Below, in pieces: positions 44,364 through 54,953 of a stretch of 64,000 nt of DNA. Where the stretch lies: contig JAFWGA010000018.1 in assembly GCA_017515325.1 (NCBI GenBank), positions 1 through 64,000 on the forward strand, read 5' to 3'. The DNA is from Blautia sp. (lineage in GTDB: Bacteria > Bacillota > Clostridia > Lachnospirales > Lachnospiraceae). The notes beneath the pieces are model-generated. The model searched no databases and had not been told where the DNA came from. It was given only the letters and a program-made list of their open reading frames with translations. The translations under genes and the position numbers were made by a program. How positions within the stretch are numbered: the stretch's first letter is position 1; each line of letters starts with the position of its first letter.

Positions 44364-44381
44364 GGGGGAGGTGTCTCCCCC
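44364..44381 (+). promoter_or_regulatory. GC hairpin in the ulaE leader
   Basis: GGGGGAG (44364-44370) pairs with CTCCCCC (44375-44381) around GTGT, 35 nt before the ulaE ribosome binding site. There is no T-tract, so it is not a terminator. Confidence 0.5.
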
Positions 44382-44431
44382 GGATCAATTGCCGCAACGT
44401 ACAAAACTGCGTAATGGGAGGAAAAGCGTTT

Positions 44432-45277
44432 ATGAAACCATATGCCATTGGCCTTTACGAAAAGGCAATGCCCAGCAGCCTCACGTGGGAGGAGAAGATG
44501 CTGTGCGCCAAAGAATGCGGGTATGATTTTATCGAGATCAGCATTGATGAGAAGGATGAAAAGCTTGCCCGGCTGGACTGGACTGCCGAGGAGAGATTTG
44601 AGATGCTCAGTCTGATGAAAAAGACAGGAATGCCCATCCGCAGTATGTGTCTGTCCGGTCATCGCAAATATCCCCTTGGCTCCATGGACCCGGAGATCCG
44701 CCGCAGAAGCCTTGAGATCATGGAAAAAGCGGTTATCCTGGCAGACGACCTGGGCATCCGGATTATTCAGCTGGCAGGATACGACGTATACTATGAGGAG
44801 GGGACGGAGCAGACCAGGCAGTATTTTATCGAAAATCTGAAAAAGGCAACTGAGATGGCAGCTGTCCGTGGGATTGTCCTGGGCTTTGAGACGATGGAAA
44901 CCGAGTTTATGAATACCACCCGGAAGGCTATGACCTATGTTGATCTGGTAAAAAGTCCCTGGCTGGGTGTTTACCCGGATTCCGGAAACCTGACAAACGC
45001 CGCTCTTACCTACAAAAACAGTGTCCTGGACGATCTGGAAACAGGCCGTGGCCACAACTTTGCCCTTCACCTGAAGGAGACGGTTCCCGGCAAGTTCCGA
45101 GAGATTCCCTTCCTTACAGGTCATGTGGACTTTGAAGCTGTCATAAAGAAGGCATGGGGCATGGGCATCCGCCGCTATGTCACGGAGATGTGGGATGTGG
45201 GAAAGGACAGCTGGAAAGAGGACATCATCTTTGCCTGCACTAAAATGAGCGAGATACTTGACAAACAGGAAGCATGA
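44432..45277 (+). CDS. ulaE: L-ribulose-5-phosphate 3-epimerase (L-xylulose-5-phosphate 3-epimerase)
   Basis: This converts L-xylulose 5-phosphate to L-ribulose 5-phosphate, the substrate of the AraD/UlaF enzyme. The start at 44432 (MKPYAIGLYEKAMP) follows GGGAGG at 44416-44421. The 281-residue TIM-barrel protein shows family motifs GYDFIEISIDE, IRSMCLSGHRKYPLGS, VLGFETMETEFMN with a metal Glu, GVYPDSGNLTN and HLKETVPGKFREIPF. It is divergent from the rest of the ula genes and followed after 10 bp by a protein of unknown function. Confidence 0.93.
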   Translation: MKPYAIGLYEKAMPSSLTWEEKMLCAKECGYDFIEISIDEKDEKLARLDWTAEERFEMLSLMKKTGMPIRSMCLSGHRKYPLGSMDPEIRRRSLEIMEKAVILADDLGIRIIQLAGYDVYYEEGTEQTRQYFIENLKKATEMAAVRGIVLGFETMETEFMNTTRKAMTYVDLVKSPWLGVYPDSGNLTNAALTYKNSVLDDLETGRGHNFALHLKETVPGKFREIPFLTGHVDFEAVIKKAWGMGIRRYVTEMWDVGKDSWKEDIIFACTKMSEILDKQEA

Positions 45278-45287
45278 GGAGAAGAAA

Positions 45288-46352
45288 ATGAAAGTCGAAA
45301 AAAAGGTTATTGCCAATCTGAATAAGTGTTATTCCATCAGTGAGTTGAATTATAAGGGGCAGCACTGCTTCCTGGTGGCGGCGGAAAAATCAGATCCCTG
45401 CTATCTCTTTTCAGAAGAGGGGGAGAAGCTGGAGACCGTATGGGAAGGGCCTGGCGGGGTTATGACCATGACACAGGTGCCGGGTTCTGACGGCCAGTTC
45501 CTTGCCACTCAGAAGTTCTTTTCGCCCAATGACTCCCTGGACGCCAGAATCATCATCGTTACCCCTAAGGGAAAGGATGACTGGGAGATGCGGACGCTCT
45601 GCTACGCACCCTTTGTCCATCGCTTTGGAATCCTCAGAAGAGGTGGGATCAATTACCTTCTGGTTTGTTGCCTGAAGACAGGGCATGAGTACAAAAATGA
45701 CTGGCGTTTCCCAGGTGCCTGCTTTGGCGCCGTTCTGCCGGATGATCTTTCCGGTTTTGATGATGAGCATCCCCTGGAGCTCACCATGATCATGGACGAC
45801 ATGCTGAAGAACCATGGCTACAGCAAGTTCAATCATGGTGGACATGATGCTGCCCTGGTAGGTTGTGAGGAAGGTACCTTTATCTTTGATCCGCCTGCCG
45901 TTCTGGGAGCAGACTGGGAGGTTACCCAGGTCAGCACCCTTCCTTCCAGCGATTCTGTCCTGGTGGATTTTGATGGAGACGGAAAGCCTGAGCTTGGTGT
46001 GATTGCTCCCTTCCATGGAAATTCCCTGACCATCTATCACCTGGATGAGCATGACAATTATGTTCCCCAATGGAAATATGACCGCCCGGAAAAGGAAACC
46101 GAGTTCCTCCATGCCACCTGGGCCTGTGAAATTCTGGGGAAACCCACCTGGATCGTGGGCTGGCGTAAGGGCACCAAAAACACCATCGCCATTACCTGGG
46201 ATGATGAAGCAGGAACGTACAAGACGGAATTCATCGATCAGAATACCGGATGCGCCAATGCAGCCCATTTTAAGAACAAAGAGGGGAAGGATGTCATCAT
46301 CGGGACCAACCGTGAGATCGATGAGGTGGCAATGTATATTGTGACAGAATGA
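45288..46352 (+). CDS. unknown cytosolic propeller-like protein linked to ulaE
   Basis: The start at 45288 (MKVEKKVIANLNKCYSI) follows GAGGAGAAG. The 354-residue protein has no signal peptide or membrane segment. Beta-rich repeats with alternating Trp/Phe and Gly fit a beta-propeller. One segment, LVDFDGDGKPELGVIAP, is a classic FG-GAP/VCBS-type calcium loop, more usual in secreted proteins. Conserved-looking His stretches include NHGGHDAAL and HATWACE. It is 10 bp after ulaE, so a part in ascorbate use or sensing is likely; a catalytic role is not shown by any motif. Confidence 0.72.
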   Translation: MKVEKKVIANLNKCYSISELNYKGQHCFLVAAEKSDPCYLFSEEGEKLETVWEGPGGVMTMTQVPGSDGQFLATQKFFSPNDSLDARIIIVTPKGKDDWEMRTLCYAPFVHRFGILRRGGINYLLVCCLKTGHEYKNDWRFPGACFGAVLPDDLSGFDDEHPLELTMIMDDMLKNHGYSKFNHGGHDAALVGCEEGTFIFDPPAVLGADWEVTQVSTLPSSDSVLVDFDGDGKPELGVIAPFHGNSLTIYHLDEHDNYVPQWKYDRPEKETEFLHATWACEILGKPTWIVGWRKGTKNTIAITWDDEAGTYKTEFIDQNTGCANAAHFKNKEGKDVIIGTNREIDEVAMYIVTE

Positions 46353-46442
46353 CAAGCCGCAGTCACTAAAGGCGGCGCAATCCAGCGCAGCAAGCGACGA
46401 AGAACCGTTTCCTTTGCCGTTTGCCATCAAAGAGGAGAAAGA

Positions 46443-46477
46443 GCGTGCCGGAGAAGTAATGCCGGCATGCTTTTTTT
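46443..46477 (+). terminator. intrinsic terminator after the ulaE operon
   Basis: GCGTGCCGG (46443-46451) pairs with CCGGCATGC (46462-46470; one G-T position), followed by seven T. A -10-like TATACT at 46502-46507 follows, probably for rubrerythrin. Confidence 0.82.
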
Positions 46478-46571
46478 CTTTATGCTGTACCTGATGTATG
46501 GTATACTATTCCTGAGGGCAGAAGCCTTCAGAAGTCAGCTATCTTTGAGATAAAGAAAGGAGACAATAGTC

Positions 46572-47111
46572 ATGGCAAACAAATATGCAGGGACACAGAC
46601 AGAGAAGAATCTTGAGGCTGCATTCGCAGGAGAATCCCAGGCCAGGAACAAATACACGTATTTCGCCTCCAAGGCCAAAAAGGAAGGATATGAGCAGATT
46701 TCCGCGATTTTCCTCAAGACCGCTGACAATGAAAAAGAGCATGCCAAAATGTGGTTTAAGGAATTGGAGGGGATAGGCAGCACCGCGGAAAACCTTGCGG
46801 CAGCCGCAGACGGAGAGAATTTCGAGTGGACCGACATGTATGAAGGGTTTGCCGTAACAGCTGAGGCAGAGGGCTTTACGGACCTGGCGGTAAAATTCCG
46901 CGAAGTGGCAGCGATCGAAAAGCATCATGAGGAGCGTTATCGTGCCCTTCTTAAGAATGTGGAAATGCAGCAGGTTTTCGCCAAGAGCGAGGTCAAGGTA
47001 TGGGAGTGCAGAAACTGCGGCCATATCGTTGTGGGGACGAATGCCCCTGAGGTATGTCCGGTCTGTGCCCATCCGCAGAGCTACTTTGAGTTACGGGCTG
47101 AGAATTATTGA
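46572..47111 (+). CDS. rbr: rubrerythrin
   Basis: This non-haem diiron peroxidase protects anaerobes against hydrogen peroxide. The 179-residue protein has an N-terminal four-helix ferritin-like domain with [24 protein letters not shown] and IEKHHEERY supplying iron ligands, and a C-terminal rubredoxin-like domain with WECRNCGHI and [19 protein letters not shown] precedes the start. It is a single gene with its own promoter; no clear peroxide-regulator site is visible. Confidence 0.95.
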   Translation: MANKYAGTQTEKNLEAAFAGESQARNKYTYFASKAKKEGYEQISAIFLKTADNEKEHAKMWFKELEGIGSTAENLAAAADGENFEWTDMYEGFAVTAEAEGFTDLAVKFREVAAIEKHHEERYRALLKNVEMQQVFAKSEVKVWECRNCGHIVVGTNAPEVCPVCAHPQSYFELRAENY

Positions 47112-47141
47112 TTCTGGGAATAAAATAATGTGGAGGCGTCT

Positions 47142-48701
47142 ATGGAGGGCTTTTTTCGGGCGGCATTGGCAAAGCAGTGGGAACGGGGGGAGCCTGATCC
47201 CTTTACCTGGGTATTTTCGTCAACGGATAACCGGAAATTCAATTATAATTCCAGGGCTCTCTTTTTGTATGTAAGAGAAAACTGCCCTCAGATCCATCCT
47301 CTTTATGTCATCAATGACCCCAGTCTGAGAGAAAAGCTCGCCTGGCTCTATGGAGAAAAATACTTCACGGAAACCCTGACTCTGGAAGGGATGAGAAGGG
47401 TTCTGAGGGCTGGCGTCTGGTTTACCTCTGCAGGGCTTCCTGTCTATGCCTTCGGTGTGGGCAAAAAAAGAAGGATTGTGAATCTCTGGCATGGGCTGCC
47501 CCTGAAACGAATCGCCCTCATGGAAGGGAAGACCAAGGGGATTTCCCTGAAGCTGTTTCACAAAGTATTTTCAGATAATTATTCCGACATCGTAACCAGT
47601 TCTTCTCATCTGGTTCCGGTGATGGCAAAAAGCTTTGACGTGGAGGAGAGCCGTATCAGAGTCTGGGGACAGCCTCGCTGCGACGAACTGCTGCGTAGGA
47701 AAACAGAGGATGAAAAGGAAAGGAAAGCCTCCCGGGGGAGGCTTTTGCGGCGGATCTATCGAGGAGCTGCTCCCGTCAGGAAGCTGATCCTGTATGCGCC
47801 GACTTTTCGGGACAATAAACCGGTCCGATTGTTCCCCTTCCCGGATTACGACAGAGACAAGCTGGAGGCCTTTCTTGCCGCTCATGGCATCTTCCTGGTC
47901 ATAGGTCTGCACCTGAGGGAAAAGGCCAGACCCTGGGATTACCTTTCCGAGCATGTACTTTTTATGCCCCAGGCCGACGGGGTTGAGGCCGGAGGTGTAC
48001 TGATGGAAGATAAGGGAGATCTGACCTATATGTTGGACAGGTTTGATCTTCTGATCACGGATTATTCCAGTATCTACCTGGATTTTCTCCTGTTGAACAG
48101 GCCTGTGGTTTTTCTGCCCTATGACCGGATGGAATATGAAGAGACTAGAGGGTTCAATTTTCTCTATGAAGAAGTGACCCCTGGGCCGAAGCCTGCCAGC
48201 CAGTCGGATTTTGAAGATGCCCTGGAAAGCGCCCTTTTTGGAGAGGATTCCTGGAGGGAGGAAAGAGAAAGGACGAAAAAGCTCTTTCATGAAATCGATA
48301 GGCCCTGCTGTGAACATATTGTATCCCAATTCCTACCGGGATGGCAGGAGGATGACGATGGCATGAATTCGCTCCAACCGGATGAGGGAAGGGATGAAAA
48401 CAGCCTGCCTGTGGAAGAAATTTCGGTTATGCTGGCAAAGGCAGACCTTCTTTGGAAGCAGGGAAAGAACAAGGATGCCCTTCTTTGCTATGCGGCGGTA
48501 AGAGAGAGTGAACCTGACGCCGAAACGAGGGCCATATTGGAGGAGAAGCTGGGAGACCTGCGGGATGCTGCCATCGATTCCTGTCTTTCTCTCATCGAAG
48601 AAGGGGAAAAGGAGGATGCCAGAACCTGGCTTGATCTATGGCTCCGGATCTTTCCGGATCATGAAGAGCTGGCGAAGGCCGGCCAAAGAGCCAGAGCCTG
48701 A
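47142..48701 (+). CDS. CDP-glycerol glycerophosphotransferase-family protein with helical C-terminal tail
   Basis: The start at 47142 (MEGFFRAALAKQW) follows GGAGG at 47132-47136, which itself overlaps an in-frame GTG at 47130. The 519-residue protein has the TagB/TagF-type domain to about residue 390: NLWHGLPLKRIAL, LYAPTFRDN and DLLITDYSSIYLDFLL. It would polymerise or prime glycerol-phosphate units of a wall polymer. The last 120 residues form TPR-like helices (MLAKADLLWKQGKNKDALLC and repeats), an uncommon addition that may bind a partner. The LtaS-like protein at 4.6-6.7 kb is a possible functional relative. Confidence 0.88.
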   Translation: MEGFFRAALAKQWERGEPDPFTWVFSSTDNRKFNYNSRALFLYVRENCPQIHPLYVINDPSLREKLAWLYGEKYFTETLTLEGMRRVLRAGVWFTSAGLPVYAFGVGKKRRIVNLWHGLPLKRIALMEGKTKGISLKLFHKVFSDNYSDIVTSSSHLVPVMAKSFDVEESRIRVWGQPRCDELLRRKTEDEKERKASRGRLLRRIYRGAAPVRKLILYAPTFRDNKPVRLFPFPDYDRDKLEAFLAAHGIFLVIGLHLREKARPWDYLSEHVLFMPQADGVEAGGVLMEDKGDLTYMLDRFDLLITDYSSIYLDFLLLNRPVVFLPYDRMEYEETRGFNFLYEEVTPGPKPASQSDFEDALESALFGEDSWREERERTKKLFHEIDRPCCEHIVSQFLPGWQEDDDGMNSLQPDEGRDENSLPVEEISVMLAKADLLWKQGKNKDALLCYAAVRESEPDAETRAILEEKLGDLRDAAIDSCLSLIEEGEKEDARTWLDLWLRIFPDHEELAKAGQRARA

Positions 48702-48763
48702 GAAAGAAACCGCTAACAGCGCTGATTTTACATCGTGCAGGCGGCATAATACGCATACAAAAC

Positions 48764-48814
48764 AGAAGGCGGCTGCCCGACCCTGTGATCGACAGGAACG
48801 GGCAGCCGCCTTCT
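48764..48814. terminator. bidirectional terminator between convergent genes
   Basis: A perfect 16-bp stem: AGAAGGCGGCTGCCCG (48764-48779) with CGGGCAGCCGCCTTCT (48799-48814). The loop contains CCTGT/ACAGG, a second small stem. It stops both the glycerophosphotransferase and gdhA messages. Confidence 0.82.
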
Positions 48815-48865
48815 GCTTTAAACCAAGCTTATTTCAAATGGGGAAATTGCTGAGGGAAGGGTTCC

Positions 48866-50347
<1,482 letters not shown>

Positions 50348-50461
50348 ATTTAAGATTATCAATAGGTGTAACTGCCCGAAACGGTAAAAGCAGGACAGAT
50401 GAATCAACCCGGTTACACAAAAAGGTTATTTTCAGCACCTACTGCAGGAGTGAAATCAATT

Positions 50462-51082
50462 ATGGGAAAAATCAATCATGTAGATAAACAGACCGATAAC
50501 CGTTTCCTGAATATGTATCATGTGGATGCCACGAGTGTCCATAATACCCAGGTGAACTATTTTGTTGCCTCCCGGGCCGAGCAGGTCAGTGACCTGAAAA
50601 TGATTACCCGGAAAAACAGACCGGATGGGGTGGCAATCTACAGTCTCTATGGAGAAAAGCACGACAAGGTAGTCCTGATCCGTCAGTTCCGTTATCCCAT
50701 TGGAGATTATATCTATGAATTTCCTGCCGGACTGGTAGAGAAGGGAGAAGACTGTACGGAATGTGCGGTCCGGGAACTCAAGGAGGAAACAGGCCTGACA
50801 TTGCATCCGGTAAAGGCTCCGGCAGGATATGAAAGACCTTTCTTTACCACCGTTGGGCTGACGGACGAGTCCTGTGCTACCGTTTTTGGATATGCCGAAG
50901 GAGAGATCACAAATATCGGGGAGGAAGCCAGCGAGGAGATAGAAGTCGTACTGGCTGACCGGCAGGAGATACGCCGCATCCTGAAAGAAGAGAATGTCGC
51001 CCTGATCTGTGCCTATATGCTGATGCATTTTTTGCACGATGAGGATCCCTTTGCGTTTCTGGAGGGAGGAGAAGAGGCATGA
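50462..51082 (+). CDS. Nudix hydrolase (ADP-ribose pyrophosphatase type)
   Basis: This 206-residue protein carries the complete Nudix box GLVEKGEDCTECAVRELKEE followed by TGL, with the expected Gly, Glu, Arg-Glu and Glu-Glu positions. The upstream VVLIRQFRYPIGDYIYEFPAG is typical of ADP-ribose pyrophosphatases, so hydrolysis of nucleotide sugars or ADP-ribose is likely. The start at 50462 gives MGKINHVDKQ; an alternative start at 50399 would add 21 residues. It overlaps hisC by four bases. Confidence 0.88.
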   Translation: MGKINHVDKQTDNRFLNMYHVDATSVHNTQVNYFVASRAEQVSDLKMITRKNRPDGVAIYSLYGEKHDKVVLIRQFRYPIGDYIYEFPAGLVEKGEDCTECAVRELKEETGLTLHPVKAPAGYERPFFTTVGLTDESCATVFGYAEGEITNIGEEASEEIEVVLADRQEIRRILKEENVALICAYMLMHFLHDEDPFAFLEGGEEA

Positions 51083-52152
51083 AGAATTGGGAAGCGAACA
51101 TCCGCAAGGTTGTCCCTTATATTCCTGGAGAACAGCCGACCCAGACCAATGTGATTAAGCTCAATACCAACGAGAATCCTTATCCCCCTTCACCGAAAGC
51201 AGCGGCGGTTATTAAAACGACAGATACAGACAGCCTTCGTCTGTATCCGGACCCTGCAGCGGGAAAGCTGGTACATGCCATTGCAAAAGCCTATCATCTG
51301 AAGGATGACCAGGTTTTTGTGGGCGTGGGGTCAGATGACGTTCTGGCCATGTGCTTCCTGACATTTTTTAACGGGAAGAGTCCCATTCTGTTTCCTGATA
51401 TTACCTATTCATTTTATGATGTCTGGGCAGATCTTTTTCGGATCCCATATGAGACTGTCCCTTTGGATGACAATTTTAAGATGAAACCGGAGGATTATTT
51501 CCGGCCCAATGGGGGGATCGTGCTGGCAAATCCCAATGCTCCGACAGGCATAGAACTGGAACAGGGATCAATCCGTAGGATTTTGGAGAAGAATCGGGAC
51601 TGTATCGTTATTGTGGATGAGGCATATGTGGATTTCGGTGGAGAATCCTGTCTTCCTATGCTGGAGGATTTTGATAATCTGATCGTTGTCCAGACCTTCT
51701 CCAAGTCAAGAAACCTGGCGGGCATGAGGATTGGGTATGCCATGGCGTCTCCTTCTCTGATCAGATATCTGAACGACGTAAAGTACTCCTTCAATTCTTA
51801 TACCATGAACAGGTTAGTGATTGAGGCGGGGGCGGCTGCGGTTGAAGATGACGAGTATTTCCGTGCCTGCTGCGACAGGATTATCAGGACCAGGGAATGG
51901 GCAAAGGAGGAGCTCAGGGCAAGAGGCTTTCATTTTGCGGATTCTCGGACGAATTTTATTTTTGCGTCTCATGAATTGGTTTCCGCGTCGGAGCTTTTTG
52001 AGGCTCTTCGCAGGGCAGGAATATTTGTCCGGCATTTTCCTAAGGAGAGGATAAGCAATTATCTGAGGATTACGGTGGGTACCCCTGAACAGATGAAGGC
52101 TTTGTTCGATTTCCTGGATGATTATCTGCCTGGTGCTTCCACCCGTATGTGA
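51079..52152 (+). CDS. hisC: histidinol-phosphate aminotransferase
   Basis: This PLP enzyme moves an amino group from glutamate to imidazole-acetol phosphate in histidine synthesis. The 357-residue product shows KLNTNENPYPPSP, FVGVGSDDVL, NPNAPTGIE, DEAYVDFGG and the PLP Lys in QTFSKSRNLAGMRIGY. No other his gene is nearby; it is coupled to a Nudix gene, an arrangement that may be accidental. The start overlaps the Nudix stop (ATGA). Confidence 0.94.
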   Translation: MKNWEANIRKVVPYIPGEQPTQTNVIKLNTNENPYPPSPKAAAVIKTTDTDSLRLYPDPAAGKLVHAIAKAYHLKDDQVFVGVGSDDVLAMCFLTFFNGKSPILFPDITYSFYDVWADLFRIPYETVPLDDNFKMKPEDYFRPNGGIVLANPNAPTGIELEQGSIRRILEKNRDCIVIVDEAYVDFGGESCLPMLEDFDNLIVVQTFSKSRNLAGMRIGYAMASPSLIRYLNDVKYSFNSYTMNRLVIEAGAAAVEDDEYFRACCDRIIRTREWAKEELRARGFHFADSRTNFIFASHELVSASELFEALRRAGIFVRHFPKERISNYLRITVGTPEQMKALFDFLDDYLPGASTRM

Positions 52153-52165
52153 AGAGGTGAGAATG

Positions 52166-54901
52166 ATGGATAAAAAAACCAGAAGAAAAATCAGCTGTTT
52201 TCTGATCTTAAGCTTGATGACAGGACTGGCCGTCAGTCCGGTATCGGCTTTTGAGGATCTTTTCGGCAGCGGGCCACAAGAAATCTCTGAGGTGAATTCC
52301 CTGGATACCGGGAATGAAGTATCACAGACGGAAGAATTGTTCGTCAGCTCTGATCCCGGGCAGGATCTTTTTACAGCTGGCCAAGGCGAAGAAGAAGCAG
52401 CAGATGAAATTTTTAAAACGGAAGGGCTGACAGAGGCAGGGGAGCTGTTTTCTGCCGGGGAAGAAAATCTACCTGTCGTTCAGGAACAGGTCAATGAAGT
52501 CTTTCCGGTAGCTGCTGTGGAGGAAGAAGGGCTTTTTTCTCCCGGCGTGGACGGCCAGGCTGATCCGGATCCCCTTCTGCTCACGGATGATGATCTCTCC
52601 CAGGATCCGCAGTCTTCTTTCTCCTCCGGAGAGAATCAGGCAGAGGATGGGCTCACGGAGGAGGAAAAGGCGGCGCTTCTGGCTCCCTTTGAAAACCTCA
52701 GACCCTTACTCACTTTGCCTGACCCGGAGTATGTACAAAACCAAGGTACGATTGCCAAGGTATCTGCCCTGCCGACAAAATATGATCCAAGGACGAACGG
52801 CCTGGTTTCTTCCGTGAAGAATCAGTATCCCTACGGCATGTGCTGGGCTTTTTCGAGCACTACCAGCATGGAATCAAACCTGCTGAAGCAGGGACTGGGA
52901 GAGTATGATCTCTCGGAAGAGCATTTGGCTTATTTCCTCGCCCATCGGGTGGGGGATCCTCTGGGCAATACGGAATATGACAAAAATATCATTGTGACCT
53001 CTCATTCTGCCAGTCCGGAATATGAGTATCGGAGTGGAGGGAATCAGATCCTGGCTGCCCTGTTCCTGGCAGGATGGTCCGGCTTTGGCCTGGAAAATGA
53101 GGTTCCCTATCCCACAGATGTTCACCATAAAGAAGTCTATCCCTCCAATCCTTCTCCTTCACTGGCTTATCAAACGACAGCCTATCTGAAGGATGCAGTC
53201 ATCACGGAGTATCATGTCGACAGGGTGAAGGAGTTGATCAGTGAATATGGTACCGTGTCGGCCAATCTGTGTATGAGCACTACATACCTGAACGGAAAAA
53301 CAATGGCTTACAGCTATCCGGGTTATAACAGCGTGGATCATGCAGTTTCCCTGGTAGGCTGGGACGATACCTATTCCGCCGACAATTTCCTGGCACGTTC
53401 CTTTGTCACACAGGACGGTGCGTGGATCGCAAAGAACAGTTGGGGAGAAGACTGGGGGGAAAAAGGATATTTTTATATCTCATATGAATGTGAGACGCTC
53501 ACCAATCTGGTCAGCCTCAGTGGGACGATTTCCCCACCCTACCCCAATAACTATTATTATGATGGGACAAGCAGCTTTATTGAAAACAGTCGCCTGAATC
53601 CAAAGGGAAGCAGTGGAACCACTGCTTTGGCCAACATCTTTCAGGTGAAGGCTGGAAAAGGATTGTCGGAAGCCCTGGGTGAGATCGTGATTGAGGATTA
53701 TAAAGATGATTCTGTTTATGGGATTCAGATCTACACAAATCTTTCTGATCCCAATGACCCTGTCAGCGGGACAATGGCTTTTTCGACTCCGCAGCGATAC
53801 AGGAAAAAATATTCGGGAATCGCAACGGTAGCACTTGAACATGAGATTATCCTTGCGCCAGACAGCTATTTTTCCGTGGTACTGACAAATGAGGGGACGA
53901 CGAAGATTCCCTATCTACTGGAGCAAAACGGTTTTACAGATGGGGACTGGATGAACTATTCCGCGCAGCTGGATAAGGGACAGAGCTTCAGCTATACAGA
54001 CGGTGTGTGGACAGATCTGTGTACGGCAAAGAATCAGGGCTATTGCGCTCGGATCAAGGCCCACACCGGCACATTGAATTACAAACCGTCCATTTCCCTG
54101 GCAATGACTTCTTATACCGATTATCCGGGAAAAAGTGTGAGCCTGGTGCCCCAGGTGAGCGGAATTTCCGATTATACAGTTATCTTTACCTCCAGCAATC
54201 CTTCCGTAGCTACGGTTGCCAGTTCCGGACTGGTCAAGACCAAAGCACCCGGAACAGCTATGATTACCTGCAGTGTGCAAGGATTGCCAAGCTTGAGCAA
54301 GACCTGTACCGTAACGGTGAAAAAGCTGCCAGTGCCTTCTATGAATACACCTGAAGCGGTGGATTATACCACAGTCAAGCTGACATGGGAGGGGGTATCC
54401 CCCTCTAACGGCTATCAGATAGAGAGAAGACTGAGCTCAGCGTCCGCCTGGACCCGCATTGCCACTGTTGTCGAAAAAACGCGGACCTATACAGACAAGA
54501 CGGCCATACTGGGAAATGTGTATTACTATCGAGTACGTTCCTACGTGACGACTGATTCGTCGGTTTGTATGAGCAGCTACAGTACGTCGGTAAAAGGGGC
54601 ATCCGCTTTGAATGCGACTCCTGCCATGAGAGTAAGACAAAAGACCAGGAAAGTCAATGCTGTGGACTGGAAGAAGGTGAATGGTGTCACCGGGTACGTG
54701 ATTTACCGCAAAAAGGCTGGAGGCAGCTATGTGAGGATTAATGTTTTCACGGGTAATACCAACAGTAATGTATATACGTATTATGATACCAAGGCATCGC
54801 CTGGCATCATATATTATTACGCCGTCCGACCCTATCGAAAGGTAGGAAGCAAAATCTATCTTGGTCCTGTCCGCATCAAAGCCATCAGGACAATGAAATA
54901 A
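52166..54901 (+). CDS. secreted papain-family (C1) cysteine protease with Ig-like and Fn3 domains
   Basis: ATG codons at 52163 and 52166 are both possible; AGAGGTGA upstream favours 52166. The roughly 911-residue protein has a signal peptide (cleavage near VSA), an acidic N-terminal region with five LF-containing motifs, then the protease (about 205-450). Counted from 52163, Cys227 lies in YGMCWAFSS, His393 in SVDHAVSLVGW and Asn425 in AKNSWGEDWGEKGY, so the triad is complete. After this come a beta domain, a BIG2-type Ig domain (ISLAMTSYTDYPGKSVSL, near 650) and two fibronectin-III-like domains. No sortase motif. It is probably a released or loosely bound surface protease. Confidence 0.88.
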   Translation: MDKKTRRKISCFLILSLMTGLAVSPVSAFEDLFGSGPQEISEVNSLDTGNEVSQTEELFVSSDPGQDLFTAGQGEEEAADEIFKTEGLTEAGELFSAGEENLPVVQEQVNEVFPVAAVEEEGLFSPGVDGQADPDPLLLTDDDLSQDPQSSFSSGENQAEDGLTEEEKAALLAPFENLRPLLTLPDPEYVQNQGTIAKVSALPTKYDPRTNGLVSSVKNQYPYGMCWAFSSTTSMESNLLKQGLGEYDLSEEHLAYFLAHRVGDPLGNTEYDKNIIVTSHSASPEYEYRSGGNQILAALFLAGWSGFGLENEVPYPTDVHHKEVYPSNPSPSLAYQTTAYLKDAVITEYHVDRVKELISEYGTVSANLCMSTTYLNGKTMAYSYPGYNSVDHAVSLVGWDDTYSADNFLARSFVTQDGAWIAKNSWGEDWGEKGYFYISYECETLTNLVSLSGTISPPYPNNYYYDGTSSFIENSRLNPKGSSGTTALANIFQVKAGKGLSEALGEIVIEDYKDDSVYGIQIYTNLSDPNDPVSGTMAFSTPQRYRKKYSGIATVALEHEIILAPDSYFSVVLTNEGTTKIPYLLEQNGFTDGDWMNYSAQLDKGQSFSYTDGVWTDLCTAKNQGYCARIKAHTGTLNYKPSISLAMTSYTDYPGKSVSLVPQVSGISDYTVIFTSSNPSVATVASSGLVKTKAPGTAMITCSVQGLPSLSKTCTVTVKKLPVPSMNTPEAVDYTTVKLTWEGVSPSNGYQIERRLSSASAWTRIATVVEKTRTYTDKTAILGNVYYYRVRSYVTTDSSVCMSSYSTSVKGASALNATPAMRVRQKTRKVNAVDWKKVNGVTGYVIYRKKAGGSYVRINVFTGNTNSNVYTYYDTKASPGIIYYYAVRPYRKVGSKIYLGPVRIKAIRTMK

Positions 54902-54919
54902 TTGGGATAAAAAGAAAAA

Positions 54920-54953
54920 GCTCCGCAGAAAGCTTCAAAGCTTTCTGCGGAGC
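54920..54953. terminator. bidirectional terminator overlapping the pilT stop codon
   Basis: GCTCCGCAGAAAGC (54920-54933) pairs with GCTTTCTGCGGAGC (54940-54953). On the minus strand it is followed by TTTTTCTTTTT. The pilT stop (54935-54937) lies in the loop, so the last five sense codons of pilT form part of the terminator stem. Confidence 0.82.
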
